A stretch of DNA of 64,000 bases, from assembly GCA_944548615.1 (NCBI GenBank), contig CALYMY010000043.1, positions 248,001-312,000 on the forward strand, read 5' to 3'. This document shows positions 9,300 to 23,750 of the stretch, one piece after another. Below the pieces are notes generated by a model. That model was not told the origin of the DNA. It saw nothing but the letters and a program-made list of their open reading frames with translations, and ran no database searches. The translations under genes and the position numbers were made by a program. Every line of letters begins with the position of its first letter. Within the stretch, counting starts at the first letter, position 1. Source of the stretch: Micropterix aruncella (Eukaryota > Arthropoda > Insecta > Lepidoptera > Micropterigidae).

Positions 9300-11450
9300 T
9301 TGAATTTTCAAATCGGACAGTTGGCGCGAAATTTGAATTTTCAAATTTGACAGGTGGTTCGAAATTTGAATTTTCAAATCTGACAGTTGGTTCGAAATTT
9401 GAATTTTCAAATCTGACAGTTGGTTCGAAATTTGAATTTTCAAATCTGACAGTTGGTTCGAAATTTGAATTTTCAAATTTGACAGTTGGTTCGAAATTTG
9501 AATTTTCAAATCTGACAGTTGGTTCGAAATTTGAATTTTCAAATTTGACAGTTGGTTCGAAATTTGAATTTTCAAATCTGACAGTTGGCGCGAAATTTGA
9601 ATTTTCAAATTTGACAGTTGGTTCGAAATTTGAATTTTCAAATCTGACAGTTGGTTCGAAATTTGAATTTTCAAATTTGACAGTTGGTTCGAAATTTGAA
9701 TTTTCAAATCTGACAGTTGGTTCGAAATTTGAATTTTCAAATCTGACAGTTGGTTCGAAATTTGAATTTTCAAATTTGACAGTTGGTTCGAAATTTGAAT
9801 TTTCAAATCTGACAGTTGGTTCGAAATTTGAATTTTCAAATTTGACAGTTGGTTCGAAATTTGAATGTTCAAATCTGACAGTTGGTTCGAAATTTGAATT
9901 TTCAAATTTGACAGTTGGTTCGAAATTTGAATTTTCAAATCTGACAGTTGGTTCGAAATCTGAATTTTCAAATTGACTGTTGGTTCGAAATTTGAATTTT
10001 CAAATTTGACAGTTGGTTCGAAATTTGAATTTTCAAATCTGACAGTTGGCGCGAAATTTGAATTTTCAAATTTGACAGGTGGTTCGAAATTTGAATTTTC
10101 AAATCTGACAGTTGGTTCGAAATTTGAATTTTCAAATTTGACAGTTGGCGCGAAATTTGAATTTTCAAATTTGACAGGTGGTTCGAAATTTGAATTTTCA
10201 AATCTGACAGTTGGCGCGAAATTTGAATTTTCAAATTTGACAGGTGGTTCGAAATTTGAATTTTCAAATCTGACAGTTGGTTCGAAATTTGAATTTTCAA
10301 ATCTGACAGTTGGCGCGAAATTTGAATTTTCAAATTTGACAGGTGGTTCGAAATTTGAATTTTCAAATCTGACAGTTGGTTCGAAATTTGAATTTTCAAA
10401 TTTGACAGTTGGTTCGAAATTTGAATTTTCGAATCTGACAGTTGGTTCGAAATTTGAATTTTCAAATTTGACAGTTGGTTTGAATTTTGAATTTTCAAAT
10501 CTGACATTTGGCGCGAAATTTGAATTTTCAAATTTGACAGGGGGTTCGAAATTTGAATTTTCAAATCTGACAGTTGGCGCGAAATTTGAATTTTCAAATT
10601 TGACAGGTGGTTCGAAATTTGAATTTTCAAATCTGACAGTTGGTTCGAAATTTGAATTTTCAAATCTGACAGTTGGTTCGAAATTTGAATTTTCAAATTT
10701 GACAGTTGGTTCGAAATTTGAATTTTCAAATCTGACAGTTGGTTCGAAATTTGAATTTTCAAATTTGACAGTTGGTTCGAAATTTGAATTTTCAAATCTG
10801 ACAGTTGGCGCGAAATTTGAATTTTCAAATTTGACAGGTGGTTCGAATTTGAATTTTCAAATCTGACAGTTGGCGCGAAATTTGAATTTTCAAATTTGAC
10901 AGGTGGTTCGAAATTTGAATTTTCAAATCTGACAGTTGGTTCGAAATTTGAATTTTCAAATCTGACAGTTGGTTCGAAATTTGAATTTTCAATTCTGACA
11001 GTTGGCGCGAAATTTGAATTTTCAAATTTGACAGGTAGTTCGAAATTTGAATTTTCAAATCTGACAGTTGGTTCGAAATTTGAATTTTCAAATCTGACAG
11101 GTGGTTCGAAATTTGAATTTTCAAATCTGACAGTTGGCGCGAAATTTGAATTTTCAAATTTGACAGGTGGTTCGAAATTTGAATTTTCAAATCTGACAGT
11201 TGGCGCGAAATTTGAATTTTCAAATTTGACAGGTGGTTCGAAATTTGAATTTTCAAATTTGACAGTTGGTTCGAAATTTGAATTTTCAAATTTGACAGTT
11301 GGCGCGAAATTTGAATTTTCAAATCTGACAGTTGGTTCGAAATTTGAATTTTCAAATCTGACTGTTGGTTCGAAATTTGAATTTTCAAATTTGACAGTTG
11401 GTTCGAAATTTGAATTTTCAAATCTGACAGTTGGCGCGAAATTTAAATTT
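9300..11450 (+). repeat. Segmental repeat block, copy 1 of 3 plus fragments
   Basis: The marker set is CAAATCGGACAG near 9313, GAATGTTCAAATC near 9865, the one-base loss CAAATTGACTGTTGG near 9970, GTTTGAATTTTG near 10488 and GACAGGTAGTTCG near 11032. It recurs in order near 21.68-23.75 kb (offset 12,373) and 30.65-32.79 kb (a further 8,973). Its left part also lies at about 17.65-18.25 kb, and its right part at about 59.7-60.8 kb. The copies around 9.97, 22.34 and 31.32 kb read the same by eye over about 860 bp. Confidence 0.85.
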
Positions 11451-14269
11451 TCAAATTTGACAGGTGGTTCGAAATTTGAATTTTCAAATCTGACAGTTGG
11501 TTCGAAATTTGAATTTTCAAATTTGACAGTTGGCGCAAAATTTGAATTTTCAAATTTGACAGGTGGTTCGAAATTTGAATTTTCAAATCTGACAGTTGGC
11601 GCGAAATTTGAATTTTCAAATTTGACAGGTGATTCGAAATTTGAATTTTCAAATCTGACAGTTGGTTCGAAATTTGAATTTTCAAATCTGACAGTTGGTT
11701 CGAAATTTGAATTTTCAAATTTGACAGTTGGCGCGAAATTTAAATTTTCAAATCTGACAGTTGGTTCGAAATTTGAATTTTCAAATCTGACTGTTGGTTC
11801 GAAATTTGAATTTTCAAATTTGACAGGTGGTTCGAAATTTGAATTTTCAAATCTGACAGTTGGTTCGAAATTTGAATTTTCAAATCTGACAGTTGGTTCG
11901 AAATTTGAATTTTCAAATTTGACAGTTGGTTCGAAATTTGAATTTTCAAATCTGACAGTTGGTTCGAAATTTGAATTTTCAAATTTGACAGTTGGTTCGA
12001 AATTTGAATTTTAAAATCTGACATTTGGCGCGAAATTTGAATTTTCAAATTTGACAGGTGGTTCGAAATTTGAATTTTAAAATCTGACAGTTGGCGCGAA
12101 ATTTGAATTTTCAAATTTGACAGGTGGTTCGAAATTTTAATTTTCAAATCTGACAGTTGGTTCGAAATTTGAATTTTCAAATTTGACAGTTGGTTCGAAA
12201 TTTGAATTTTCAAATCTGACAGTTGGTTCGAAATTTGAATTTTCAAATTTGACAGTTGTTTCGAAATTTGAATTTTCAAATCTGACAGTTGGTTCGAAAT
12301 TTGAATTTTGAAATCTGACTGTTGGTTCGAAATTTGAATTTTCAAATTTGACAGTTGGTTCGAAATTTGAATTTTCAAATCTGACAGTTGGCGCGAAATT
12401 TGAATTTTCAAATTTGACAGGTGGTTCGAAATTTGAATTTTCAAATTTGACAGTTGGTTCGAAATTTGAATTTTCAAATTTGACAGTTGGCGCGAAATTT
12501 GAATTTTCAAATCTGACAGTTGGTTCGAAATTTGAATTTTCAAATCTGACTGTTGGTTCGAAATTTGAATTTTCAAATTTGACAGTTTGTTCGAAATTTG
12601 AATTTTCAAATCTGACAGTTGGCGCGAAATTTAAATTTTCAAATTTGACAGGTGGTTCGAAATTTGAATTTTCAAATCTGACAGTTGGTTCGAAATTTGA
12701 ATTTTCAAATTTGACAGTTGGTTCGAAATTTGAATTTTCAAATCTGACAGTTGGCGCGAAATTTGAATTTTCAAATTTGACAGGTGGTTCGAAATTTGAA
12801 TTTTCAAATCTGACAGTTGGTTCGAAATTTGAATTTTCAAATCTGACAGTTGGTTCGAAATTTGAATTTTCAAATTTGACAGTTGGTTCGAAATTTGAAT
12901 TTTCAAATCTGACAGTTGGTTCGAAATTTGAATTTTCAAATTTGACAGTTGGTTCGAAATTTGAATTTTCAAATCTGACAGGTGGTTCGAAATTTGAATT
13001 TTCAAATCTGACAGTTGGCGCGAAATTTGAATTTTCAAATTTGACAGTTGGTTCGAAATTTGAATTTTCAAATCTGACAGTTGGTTCGAAATTTGAATTT
13101 TCAAATTTGACAGTTGGTTCGAAATTTGAATTTTCAAATCTGACAGTTGGTTCGAAATTTGAATTTTCAAATCTGACAGTTGGTTCGAAATTTGAATTTT
13201 CAAATTTGACAGTTGGTTCGAAATTTGAATTTTCAAATCTGACAGTTGGTTCGAAATTTGAATTTTCAAATTTGACAGTTGGTTCGAAATTTGAATTTTA
13301 AAATCTGACATTTGGGGCGAAATTTGAATTTTCAAATTTGACAGGTGGTTCGAAATTTGAATTTTAAAATCTGACAGGTGGCGCGAAATTTGAATTTTCA
13401 AATTTGACAGGTGGTTCGAAATTTTAATTTTCAAATCTGACAGTTGGTTCGAAATTTGAATTTTCAAATTTGACAGTTGGTTCGAAATTTGAATTTTCAA
13501 ATCTGACAGTTGGTTCGAAATTTGAATTTTCAAATTTGACAGTTGTTTCGAAATTTGAATTTTCAAATCTGACAGTTGGTTCGAAATTTGAATTTTCAAA
13601 TCTGACTGTTGGTTCGAAATTTGAATTTTCAAATTTGACAGTTTGTTCGAAATTTGAATTTTCAAATCTGACAGTTGGCGCGAAATTTAAATTTTCAAAT
13701 TTGACAGGTGGTTCGAAATTTGAATTTTCAAATCTGACAGTTGGTTCGAAATTTGAATTTTCAAATTTAACAGTTGGTTCGAAATTTGAATTTTCAAATC
13801 TGACAGTTGGCGCGAAATTTGAATTTTCAAATTTGACAGGTGGTTCGAAATTTGAATTTTCAAATCTGACAGTTGGTTCGAAATTTGAATTTTCAAATCT
13901 GACAGTTGGTTCGAAATTTGAATTTTCAAATTTGACAGTTGGTTCGAAATTTGAATTTTCAAATCTGACAGTTGGTTCGAAATTTGAATTTTCAAATTTG
14001 ACAGTTGGTTCGAAATTTGAATTTTCAAATCTGACAGGTGGTTCGAAATTTGAATTTTCAAATCTGACAGTTGGCGCGAAATTTGAATTTTCAAATTTGA
14101 CAGTTGGTTCGAAATTTGAATTTTCAAATCTGACAGTTGGTTCGAAATTTGAATTTTCAAATTTGACAGTTGGTTCGAAATTTGAATTTTCAAATCTGAC
14201 AGTTGGTTCGAAATTTGAATTTTCAAATCTGACAGTTGGTTCGAAATTTGAATTTTCAAATCTGACAGT

Positions 14270-17200
14270 TGGTTCGAAATTTGAATTTTCAAATCTGACA
14301 GTTGGTTCGAAATTTGAATTTTCAAATTTGACAGTTGGTTCGAAATTTGAATTTTCAAATTTGACAGTTGGTTCGAAATTTGAATTTTCAAATCTGACAG
14401 TTAGTTCGAAATTTGAATTTTCAAATTTGACAGTTGGTTCGAAATTTGAATTTTCAAATCTGACAGGTGGTTCGAAATTTGAATTTTCAAATCTGACAGT
14501 TGGCGCGAAATTTGAATTTTCAAATTTGACAGTTGGTTCGAAATTTGAATTTTCAAATCTGACAGTTGGTTCGAAATTTGAATTTTCAAATTTGACAGTT
14601 GGTTCGAAATTTGAATTTTCAAATCTGACAGTTGGTTCGAAATTTGAATTTTCAAATTTGACAGTTGGTTCGAAATTTGAATTTTCAAATCTGACAGTTG
14701 GTTCGAAATTTGAATTTTCAAATTTGACAGTTGGTTCGAAATTTGAATTTTAAAATCTGACATTTGGGGCGAAATTTGAATTTTCAAATTTGACAGGTGG
14801 TTCGAAATTTGAATTTTCAAATCTGACAGTTGGTTCGAAATTTGAATTTTCAAATTTGACAGTTGGTTCGAAATTTGAATTTTCAAATCTGACAGTTGGT
14901 TCGAAATTTGAATTTTCAAATTTGACAGTTGGTTCGAAATTTGAATTTTAAAATCTGACATTTGGTTCGAAATTTGAATTTTCAAATTTGACAGTTGGTT
15001 CGAAATTTGAATTTTCAAATCTGACAGTTGGCGCGAAATTTGAATTTTCAAATTTGACAGGTGGTTCGAAATTTGAATTTTCAAATCTGACAGTTGGCGC
15101 GAAATTTGAATTTTCAAATTTGACAGGTGGTTCGAAATTTGAATTTTTAAATCTGACAGTTGGTTCGAAATTTGAATTTTCAAATCTGACAGTTGGCGCG
15201 AAATTTGAATTATCAAATTTGACAGTTGGTTCGAAATTTGAATTTTCAAATCTGACAGTTGGTTCGTAATTTTAATTTTCAAATTTGACAGTTGGTTCGA
15301 AATTTGAATTTTCAAATCTGACAGTTGGCGCGAAATTTGAATTTTCAAATTTGACAGGTGGTTCGAAATTTGAATTTTCAAATCTGACAGTTGGTTCGAA
15401 ATTTGAATTTTCAAATTTAACAGTTGGTTCGAAATTTGAATTTTCAAATCTGACAGTTGGCGCGAAATTTGAATTTTCAAATTTGACAGGTGGTTCGAAA
15501 TTTGAATTTTCAAATCTGACAGTTGGTTCGAAATTTGAATTTTCAAATCTGACAGTTGGTTCGAAATTTGAATTTTCAAATTTGACAGTTGGTTCGAAAT
15601 TTGAATTTTCAAATCTGACAGTTGGTTCGAAATTTGAATTTTCAAATTTGACAGTTGGTTCGAAATTTGAATTTTCAAATCTGACAGGTGGTTCGAAATT
15701 TGAATTTTCAAATCTGACAGTTGGCGCGAAATTTGAATTTTCAAATTTGACAGTTGGTTCGAAATTTGAATTTTCAAATCTGACAGTTGGTTCGAAATTT
15801 GAATTTTCAAATTTGACAGTTGGTTCGAAATTTGAATTTTCAAATCTGACAGTTGGTTCGAAATTTGAATTTTCAAATCTGACAGTTGGTTCGAAATTTG
15901 AATTTTCAAATTTGACAGTTGGTTCGAAATTTGAATTTTCAAATCTGACAGTTGGTTCGAAATTTGAATTTTCAAATTTGACAGTTGGTTCGAAATTTGA
16001 ATTTTAAAATCTGACATTTGGGGCGAAATTTGAATTTTCAAATTTGACAGGTGGTTCGAAATTTGAATTTTAAAATCTGACAGGTGGCGCGAAATTTGAA
16101 TTTTCAAATTTGACAGGTGATTCGAAATTTTAATTTTCAAATCTGACAGTTGGTTCGAAATTTGAATTTTCAAATTTGACAGTTGGTTCGAAATTTGAAT
16201 TTTCAAATCTGACAGTTGGTTCGAAATTTGAATTTTCAAATTTGACAGTTGTTTCGAAATTTGAATTTTCAAATCTGACAGTTGGTTCGAAATTTGAATT
16301 TTCAAATCTGACTGTTGGTTCGAAATTTGAATTTTCAAATTTGACAGTTGGTTCGAAATTTGAATTTTCAAATCTGACAGTTGGCGCGAAATTTGAATTT
16401 TCAAATTTGACAGGTGGTTCGAAATTTGAATTTTCAAATTTGACAGTTGGTTCGAAATTTGAATTTTCAAATTTGACAGTTGGCGCGAAATTTGAATTTT
16501 CAAATCTGACAGTTGGTTCGAAATTTGAATTTTCAAATCTGACTGTTGGTTCGAAATTTGAATTTTCAAATTTGACAGTTGGTTCGAAATTTGAATTTTC
16601 AAATCTGACAGTTGGCGCGAAATTTAAATTTTCAAATTTGACAGGTGGTTCGAAATTTGAATTTTCAAATCTGACAGTTGGTTCGAAATTTGAATTTTCA
16701 AATTTGACAGTTGGCGCAAAATTTGAATTTTCAAATTTGACAGGTGGTTCGAAATTTGAATTTTCAAATCTGACAGTTGGCGCGAAATTTGAATTTTCAA
16801 ATTTGACAGGTGATTCGAAATTTGAATTTTCAAATCTGACAGTTGGTTCGAAATTTGAATTTTCAAATCTGACAGTTGGTTCGAAATTTGAATTTTCAAA
16901 TTTGACAGTTGGCGCGAAATTTGAATTTTCAAATCTGACAGTTGGTTCGAAATTTGAATTTTCAAATCTGACTGTTGGTTCGAAATTTGAATTTTCAAAT
17001 TTGACAGGTGGTTCGAAATTTGAATTTTCAAATCTGACAGTTGGTTCGAAATTTGAATTTTCAAATTTGACAGTTGGTTCGAAATTTGAATTTTCAAATC
17101 TGACAGTTGGCGCGAAATTTGAATTTTCAAATTTGACAGGTGGTTCGAAATTTGAATTTTCAAATCTGACAGTTGGTTCGAAATTTGAATTTTCAAATTT

Positions 17201-20200
17201 GACAGTTGGTTCGAAATTTGAATTTTCAAATCTGACATTTGGCGCGAAATTTGAATTTTCAAATTTGACAGGTGGTTCGAAATTTGAATTTTCAAATTTG
17301 ACATTTGGCGCGAAATTTGAATTTTCAAATTTGACAGGTGGTTCGAAATTTGAATTTTCAAATCTGACAGTTGGCGCGAAATTTGAATTTTCAAATTTGA
17401 CAGGTGGTTCGAAATTTGAATTTTCAAATCTGACAGTTGGTTCGAAATTTGAATTTTCAAATCTGACAGTTGGCGCGAAATTTGAATTTTCAAATTTGAC
17501 AGGTGGTTCGAAATTTGAATTTTCAAATCTGACAGTTGGTTCGAAATTTGAATTTTCAAATTTGACAGTTGGTTCGAAATTTGAATTTTCAAATCTGACA
17601 GTTGGCGCGAAATTTGAATTTTCAAATTTGACAGGTGGTTCGAAATTTGAATTTTCAAATCGGACAGTTGGCGCGAAATTTGAATTTTCAAATTTGACAG
17701 GTGGTTCGAAATTTGAATTTTCAAATCTGACAGTTGGTTCGAAATTTGAATTTTCAAATCTGACAGTTGGTTCGAAATTTGAATTTTCAAATCTGACAGT
17801 TGGTTCGAAATTTGAATTTTCAAATTTGACAGTTGGTTCGAAATTTGAATTTTCAAATCTGACAGTTGGTTCGAAATTTGAATTTTCAAATTTGACAGTT
17901 GGTTCGAAATTTGAATTTTCAAATCTGACAGTTGGCGCGAAATTTGAATTTTCAAATTTGACAGTTGGTTCGAAATTTGAATTTTCAAATCTGACAGTTG
18001 GTTCGAAATTTGAATTTTCAAATTTGACAGTTGGTTCGAAATTTGAATTTTCAAATCTGACAGTTGGTTCGAAATTTGAATTTTCAAATCTGACAGTTGG
18101 TTCGAAATTTGAATTTTCAAATTTGACAGTTGGTTCGAAATTTGAATTTTCAAATCTGACAGTTGGTTCGAAATTTGAATTTTCAAATTTGACAGTTGGT
18201 TCGAAATTTGAATGTTCAAATCTGACAGTTGGTTCGAAATTTGAATTTTCAAATTTGACAGTTGGTTCGAAATTTGAATTTTCAAATCTGACAGTTGGTT
18301 CGAAATTTGAATTTTCAAATCTGACAGTTGGTTCGAAATTTGAATTTTCAAATTTGACAGTTGGTTCGAAATTTGAATTTTCAAATCTGACAGTTGGTTC
18401 GAAATTTGAATTTTCAAATTTGACAGTTGGTTCGAAATTTGAATTTTCAAATCTGACAGGTGGTTCGAAATTTGAATTTTCAAATCTGACAGTTGGCGCG
18501 AAATTTGAATTTTCAAATTTGACAGTTGGTTCGAAATTTGAATTTTCAAATCTGACAGTTGGTTCGAAATTTGAATTTTCAAATTTGACAGTTGGTTCGA
18601 AATTTGAATTTTCAAATCTGACAGTTGGTTCGAAATTTGAATTTTCAAATCTGACAGTTGGTTCGAAATTTGAATTTTCAAATTTGACAGTTGGTTCGAA
18701 ATTTGAATTTTCAAATCTGACAGTTGGTTCGAAATTTGAATTTTCAAATTTGACAGTTGGTTCGAAATTTGAATTTTAAAATCTGACATTTGGGGCGAAA
18801 TTTGAATTTTCAAATTTGACAGGTGGTTCGAAATTTGAATTTTCAAATCTGACAGTTGGTTCGAAATTTGAATTTTCAAATTTGACAGTTGGTTCGAAAT
18901 TTGAATTTTCAAATCTGACAGTTGGTTCGAAATTTGAATTTTCAAATTTGACAGTTGGTTCGAAATTTGAATTTTAAAATCTGACATTTGGTTCGAAATT
19001 TGAATTTTCAAATTTGACAGTTGGTTCGAAATTTGAATTTTCAAATCTGACAGTTGGCGCGAAATTTGAATTTTCAAATTTGACAGGTGGTTCGAAATTT
19101 GAATTTTCAAATCTGACAGTTGGCGCGAAATTTGAATTTTCAAATTTGACAGGTGGTTCGAAATTTGAATTTTTAAATCTGACAGTTGGTTCGAAATTTG
19201 AATTTTCAAATCTGACAGTTGGCGCGAAATTTGAATTTTCAAATTTGACAGTTGGTTCGAAATTTGAATTTTCAAATCTGACAGTTGGTTCGTAATTTTA
19301 ATTTTCAAATTTGACAGTTGGTTCGAAATTTGAATTTTCAAATCTGACAGTTGGCGCGAAATTTGAATTTTCAAATTTGACAGGTGGTTCGAAATTTGAA
19401 TTTTCAAATCTGACAGTTGGTTCGAAATTTGAATTTTCAAATTTAACAGTTGGTTCGAAATTTGAATTTTCAAATCTGACAGTTGGCGCGAAATTTGAAT
19501 TTTCAAATTTGACAGGTGGTTCGAAATTTGAATTTTCAAATCTGACAGTTGGTTCGAAATTTGAATTTTCAAATCTGACAGTTGGTTCGAAATTTGAATT
19601 TTCAAATTTGACAGTTGGTTCGAAATTTGAATTTTCAAATCTGACAGTTGGTTCGAAATTTGAATTTTCAAATTTGACAGTTGGTTCGAAATTTGAATTT
19701 TCAAATCTGACAGGTGGTTCGAAATTTGAATTTTCAAATCTGACAGTTGGCGCGAAATTTGAATTTTCAAATTTGACAGTTGGTTCGAAATTTGAATTTT
19801 CAAATCTGACAGTTGGTTCGAAATTTGAATTTTCAAATTTGACAGTTGGTTCGAAATTTGAATTTTCAAATCTGACAGTTGGTTCGAAATTTGAATTTTC
19901 AAATCTGACAGTTGGTTCGAAATTTGAATTTTCAAATTTGACAGTTGGTTCGAAATTTGAATTTTCAAATCTGACAGTTGGTTCGAAATTTGAATTTTCA
20001 AATTTGACAGTTGGTTCGAAATTTGAATTTTAAAATCTGACATTTGGGGCGAAATTTGAATTTTCAAATTTGACAGGTGGTTCGAAATTTGAATTTTAAA
20101 ATCTGACAGGTGGCGCGAAATTTGAATTTTCAAATTTGACAGGTGGTTCGAAATTTTAATTTTCAAATCTGACAGTTGGTTCGAAATTTGAATTTTCAAA

Positions 20201-22320
20201 TTTGACAGTTGGTTCGAAATTTGAATTTTCAAATCTGACAGTTGGTTCGAAATTTGAATTTTCAAATTTGACAGTTGTTTCGAAATTTGAATTTTCAAAT
20301 CTGACAGTTGGTTCGAAATTTGAATTTTCAAATCTGACTGTTGGTTCGAAATTTGAATTTTCAAATTTGACAGTTGGTTCGAAATTTGAATTTTCAAATC
20401 TGACAGTTGGCGCGAAATTTGAATTTTCAAATTTGACAGGTGGTTCGAAATTTGAATTTTCAAATTTGACAGTTGGTTCGAAATTTGAATTTTCAAATTT
20501 GACAGTTGGCGCGAAATTTGAATTTTCAAATCTGACAGTTGGTTCGAAATTTGAATTTTCAAATCTGACTGTTGGTTCGAAATTTGAATTTTCAAATTTG
20601 ACAGTTGGTTCGAAATTTGAATTTTCAAATCTGACAGTTGGCGCGAAATTTAAATTTTCAAATTTGACAGGTGGTTCGAAATTTGAATTTTCAAATCTGA
20701 CAGTTGGTTCGAAATTTGAATTTTCAAATTTGACAGTTGGCGCAAAATTTGAATTTTCAAATTTGACAGGTGGTTCGAAATTTGAATTTTCAAATCTGAC
20801 AGTTGGCGCGAAATTTGAATTTTCAAATTTGACAGGTGATTCGAAATTTGAATTTTCAAATCTGACAGTTGGTTCGAAATTTGAATTTTCAAATCTGACA
20901 GTTGGTTCGAAATTTGAATTTTCAAATTTGACAGTTGGCGCGAAATTTGAATTTTCAAATCTGACAGTTGGTTCGAAATTTGAATTTTCAAATCTGACTG
21001 TTGGTTCGAAATTTGAATTTTCAAATTTGACAGGTGGTTCGAAATTTGAATTTTCAAATCTGACAGTTGGTTCGAAATTTGAATTTTCAAATTTGACAGT
21101 TGGTTCGAAATTTGAATTTTCAAATCTGACAGTTGGCGCGAAATTTGAATTTTCAAATTTGACAGGTGGTTCGAAATTTGAATTTTCAAATCTGACAGTT
21201 GGTTCGAAATTTGAATTTTCAAATTTGACAGTTGGTTCGAAATTTGAATTTTCAAATCTGACATTTGGCGCGAAATTTGAATTTTCAAATTTGACAGGTG
21301 GTTCGAAATTTGAATTTTCAAATTTGACATTTGGCGCGAAATTTGAATTTTCAAATTTGACAGGTGGTTCGAAATTTGAATTTTCAAATCTGACAGTTGG
21401 CGCGAAATTTGAATTTTCAAATTTGACAGGTGGTTCGAAATTTGAATTTTCAAATCTGACAGTTGGTTCGAAATTTGAATTTTCAAATCTGACATTTGGC
21501 GCGAAATTTGAATTTTCAAATTTGACAGGTGGTTCGAAATTTGAATTTTCAAATCTGACAGTTGGTTCGAAATTTGAATTTTCAAATTTGACAGTTGGTT
21601 CGAAATTTGAATTTTCAAATCTGACAGTTGGCGCGAAATTTGAATTTTCAAATTTGACAGGTGGTTCGAAATTTGAATTTTCAAATCGGACAGTTGGCGC
21701 GAAATTTGAATTTTCAAATTTGACAGGTGGTTCGAAATTTGAATTTTCAAATCTGACAGTTGGTTCGAAATTTGAATTTTCAAATCTGACAGTTGGTTCG
21801 AAATTTGAATTTTCAAATCTGACAGTTGGTTCGAAATTTGAATTTTCAAATTTGACAGTTGGTTCGAAATTTGAATTTTCAAATCTGACAGTTGGTTCGA
21901 AATTTGAATTTTCAAATTTGACAGTTGGTTCGAAATTTGAATTTTCAAATCTGACAGTTGGCGCGAAATTTGAATTTTCAAATTTGACAGTTGGTTCGAA
22001 ATTTGAATTTTCAAATCTGACAGTTGGTTCGAAATTTGAATTTTCAAATTTGACAGTTGGTTCGAAATTTGAATTTTCAAATCTGACAGTTGGTTCGAAA
22101 TTTGAATTTTCAAATCTGACAGTTGGTTCGAAATTTGAATTTTCAAATTTGACAGTTGGTTCGAAATTTGAATTTTCAAATCTGACAGTTGGTTCGAAAT
22201 TTGAATTTTCAAATTTGACAGTTGGTTCGAAATTTGAATGTTCAAATCTGACAGTTGGTTCGAAATTTGAATTTTCAAATTTGACAGTTGGTTCGAAATT
22301 TGAATTTTCAAATCTGACAG
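14270..22320 (+). repeat. Tandem duplication of a 4,026-bp block
   Basis: About 14.27-18.30 kb is followed directly by its copy at about 18.30-22.32 kb (122 monomers, no net indel). Matching landmarks at the same offset include stops near 14751/18777, GTAATTTTAATT near 15266/19292, GTTGTTTCG at 16248/20274 and CGGACAG near 17660/21686. I saw only a handful of differences: GTTAGTTCG at 14400, GAATTATC near 15207, GGTGATTCG near 16117, and GACATTTGG versus GACAGTTGG near 21490/17464. The duplication is very recent. Confidence 0.85.
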
Positions 22321-23750
22321 TTGGTTCGAAATCTGAATTTTCAAATTGACTGTTGGTTCGAAATTTGAATTTTCAAATTTGACAGTTGGTTCGAAATTTG
22401 AATTTTCAAATCTGACAGTTGGCGCGAAATTTGAATTTTCAAATTTGACAGGTGGTTCGAAATTTGAATTTTCAAATCTGACAGTTGGTTCGAAATTTGA
22501 ATTTTCAAATTTGACAGTTGGCGCGAAATTTGAATTTTCAAATTTGACAGGTGGTTCGAAATTTGAATTTTCAAATCTGACAGTTGGCGCGAAATTTGAA
22601 TTTTCAAATTTGACAGGTGGTTCGAAATTTGAATTTTCAAATCTGACAGTTGGTTCGAAATTTGAATTTTCAAATCTGACAGTTGGCGCGAAATTTGAAT
22701 TTTCAAATTTGACAGGTGGTTCGAAATTTGAATTTTCAAATCTGACAGTTGGTTCGAAATTTGAATTTTCAAATTTGACAGTTGGTTCGAAATTTGAATT
22801 TTCGAATCTGACAGTTGGTTCGAAATTTGAATTTTCAAATTTGACAGTTGGTTTGAATTTTGAATTTTCAAATCTGACATTTGGCGCGAAATTTGAATTT
22901 TCAAATTTGACAGGGGGTTCGAAATTTGAATTTTCAAATCTGACAGTTGGCGCGAAATTTGAATTTTCAAATTTGACAGGTGGTTCGAAATTTGAATTTT
23001 CAAATCTGACAGTTGGTTCGAAATTTGAATTTTCAAATCTGACAGTTGGTTCGAAATTTGAATTTTCAAATTTGACAGTTGGTTCGAAATTTGAATTTTC
23101 AAATCTGACAGTTGGTTCGAAATTTGAATTTTCAAATTTGACAGTTGGTTCGAAATTTGAATTTTCAAATCTGACAGTTGGCGCGAAATTTGAATTTTCA
23201 AATTTGACAGGTGGTTCGAATTTGAATTTTCAAATCTGACAGTTGGCGCGAAATTTGAATTTTCAAATTTGACAGGTGGTTCGAAATTTGAATTTTCAAA
23301 TCTGACAGTTGGTTCGAAATTTGAATTTTCAAATCTGACAGTTGGTTCGAAATTTGAATTTTCAATTCTGACAGTTGGCGCGAAATTTGAATTTTCAAAT
23401 TTGACAGGTAGTTCGAAATTTGAATTTTCAAATCTGACAGTTGGTTCGAAATTTGAATTTTCAAATCTGACAGGTGGTTCGAAATTTGAATTTTCAAATC
23501 TGACAGTTGGCGCGAAATTTGAATTTTCAAATTTGACAGGTGGTTCGAAATTTGAATTTTCAAATTTGACAGTTGGTTCGAAATTTGAATTTTCAAATTT
23601 GACAGTTGGCGCGAAATTTGAATTTTCAAATCTGACAGTTGGTTCGAAATTTGAATTTTCAAATCTGACTGTTGGTTCGAAATTTGAATTTTCAAATTTG
23701 ACAGTTGGTTCGAAATTTGAATTTTCAAATCTGACAGTTGGCGCGAAATT
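21680..23750 (+). repeat. Segmental repeat block, copy 2
   Basis: This is the second copy of the 9.3-11.45 kb block, carrying the same CGGACAG, GAATGTTC, CAAATTGACTG, GTTTGAATTTTG and GGTAGTTCG markers in order. A 66-bp dimer present near 11.2 kb and 32.5 kb is missing here: the A-B pair after GGTAGTTCG occurs once fewer. That single-dimer difference shows the 66-bp pair acting as the unit of gain and loss. Confidence 0.82.
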
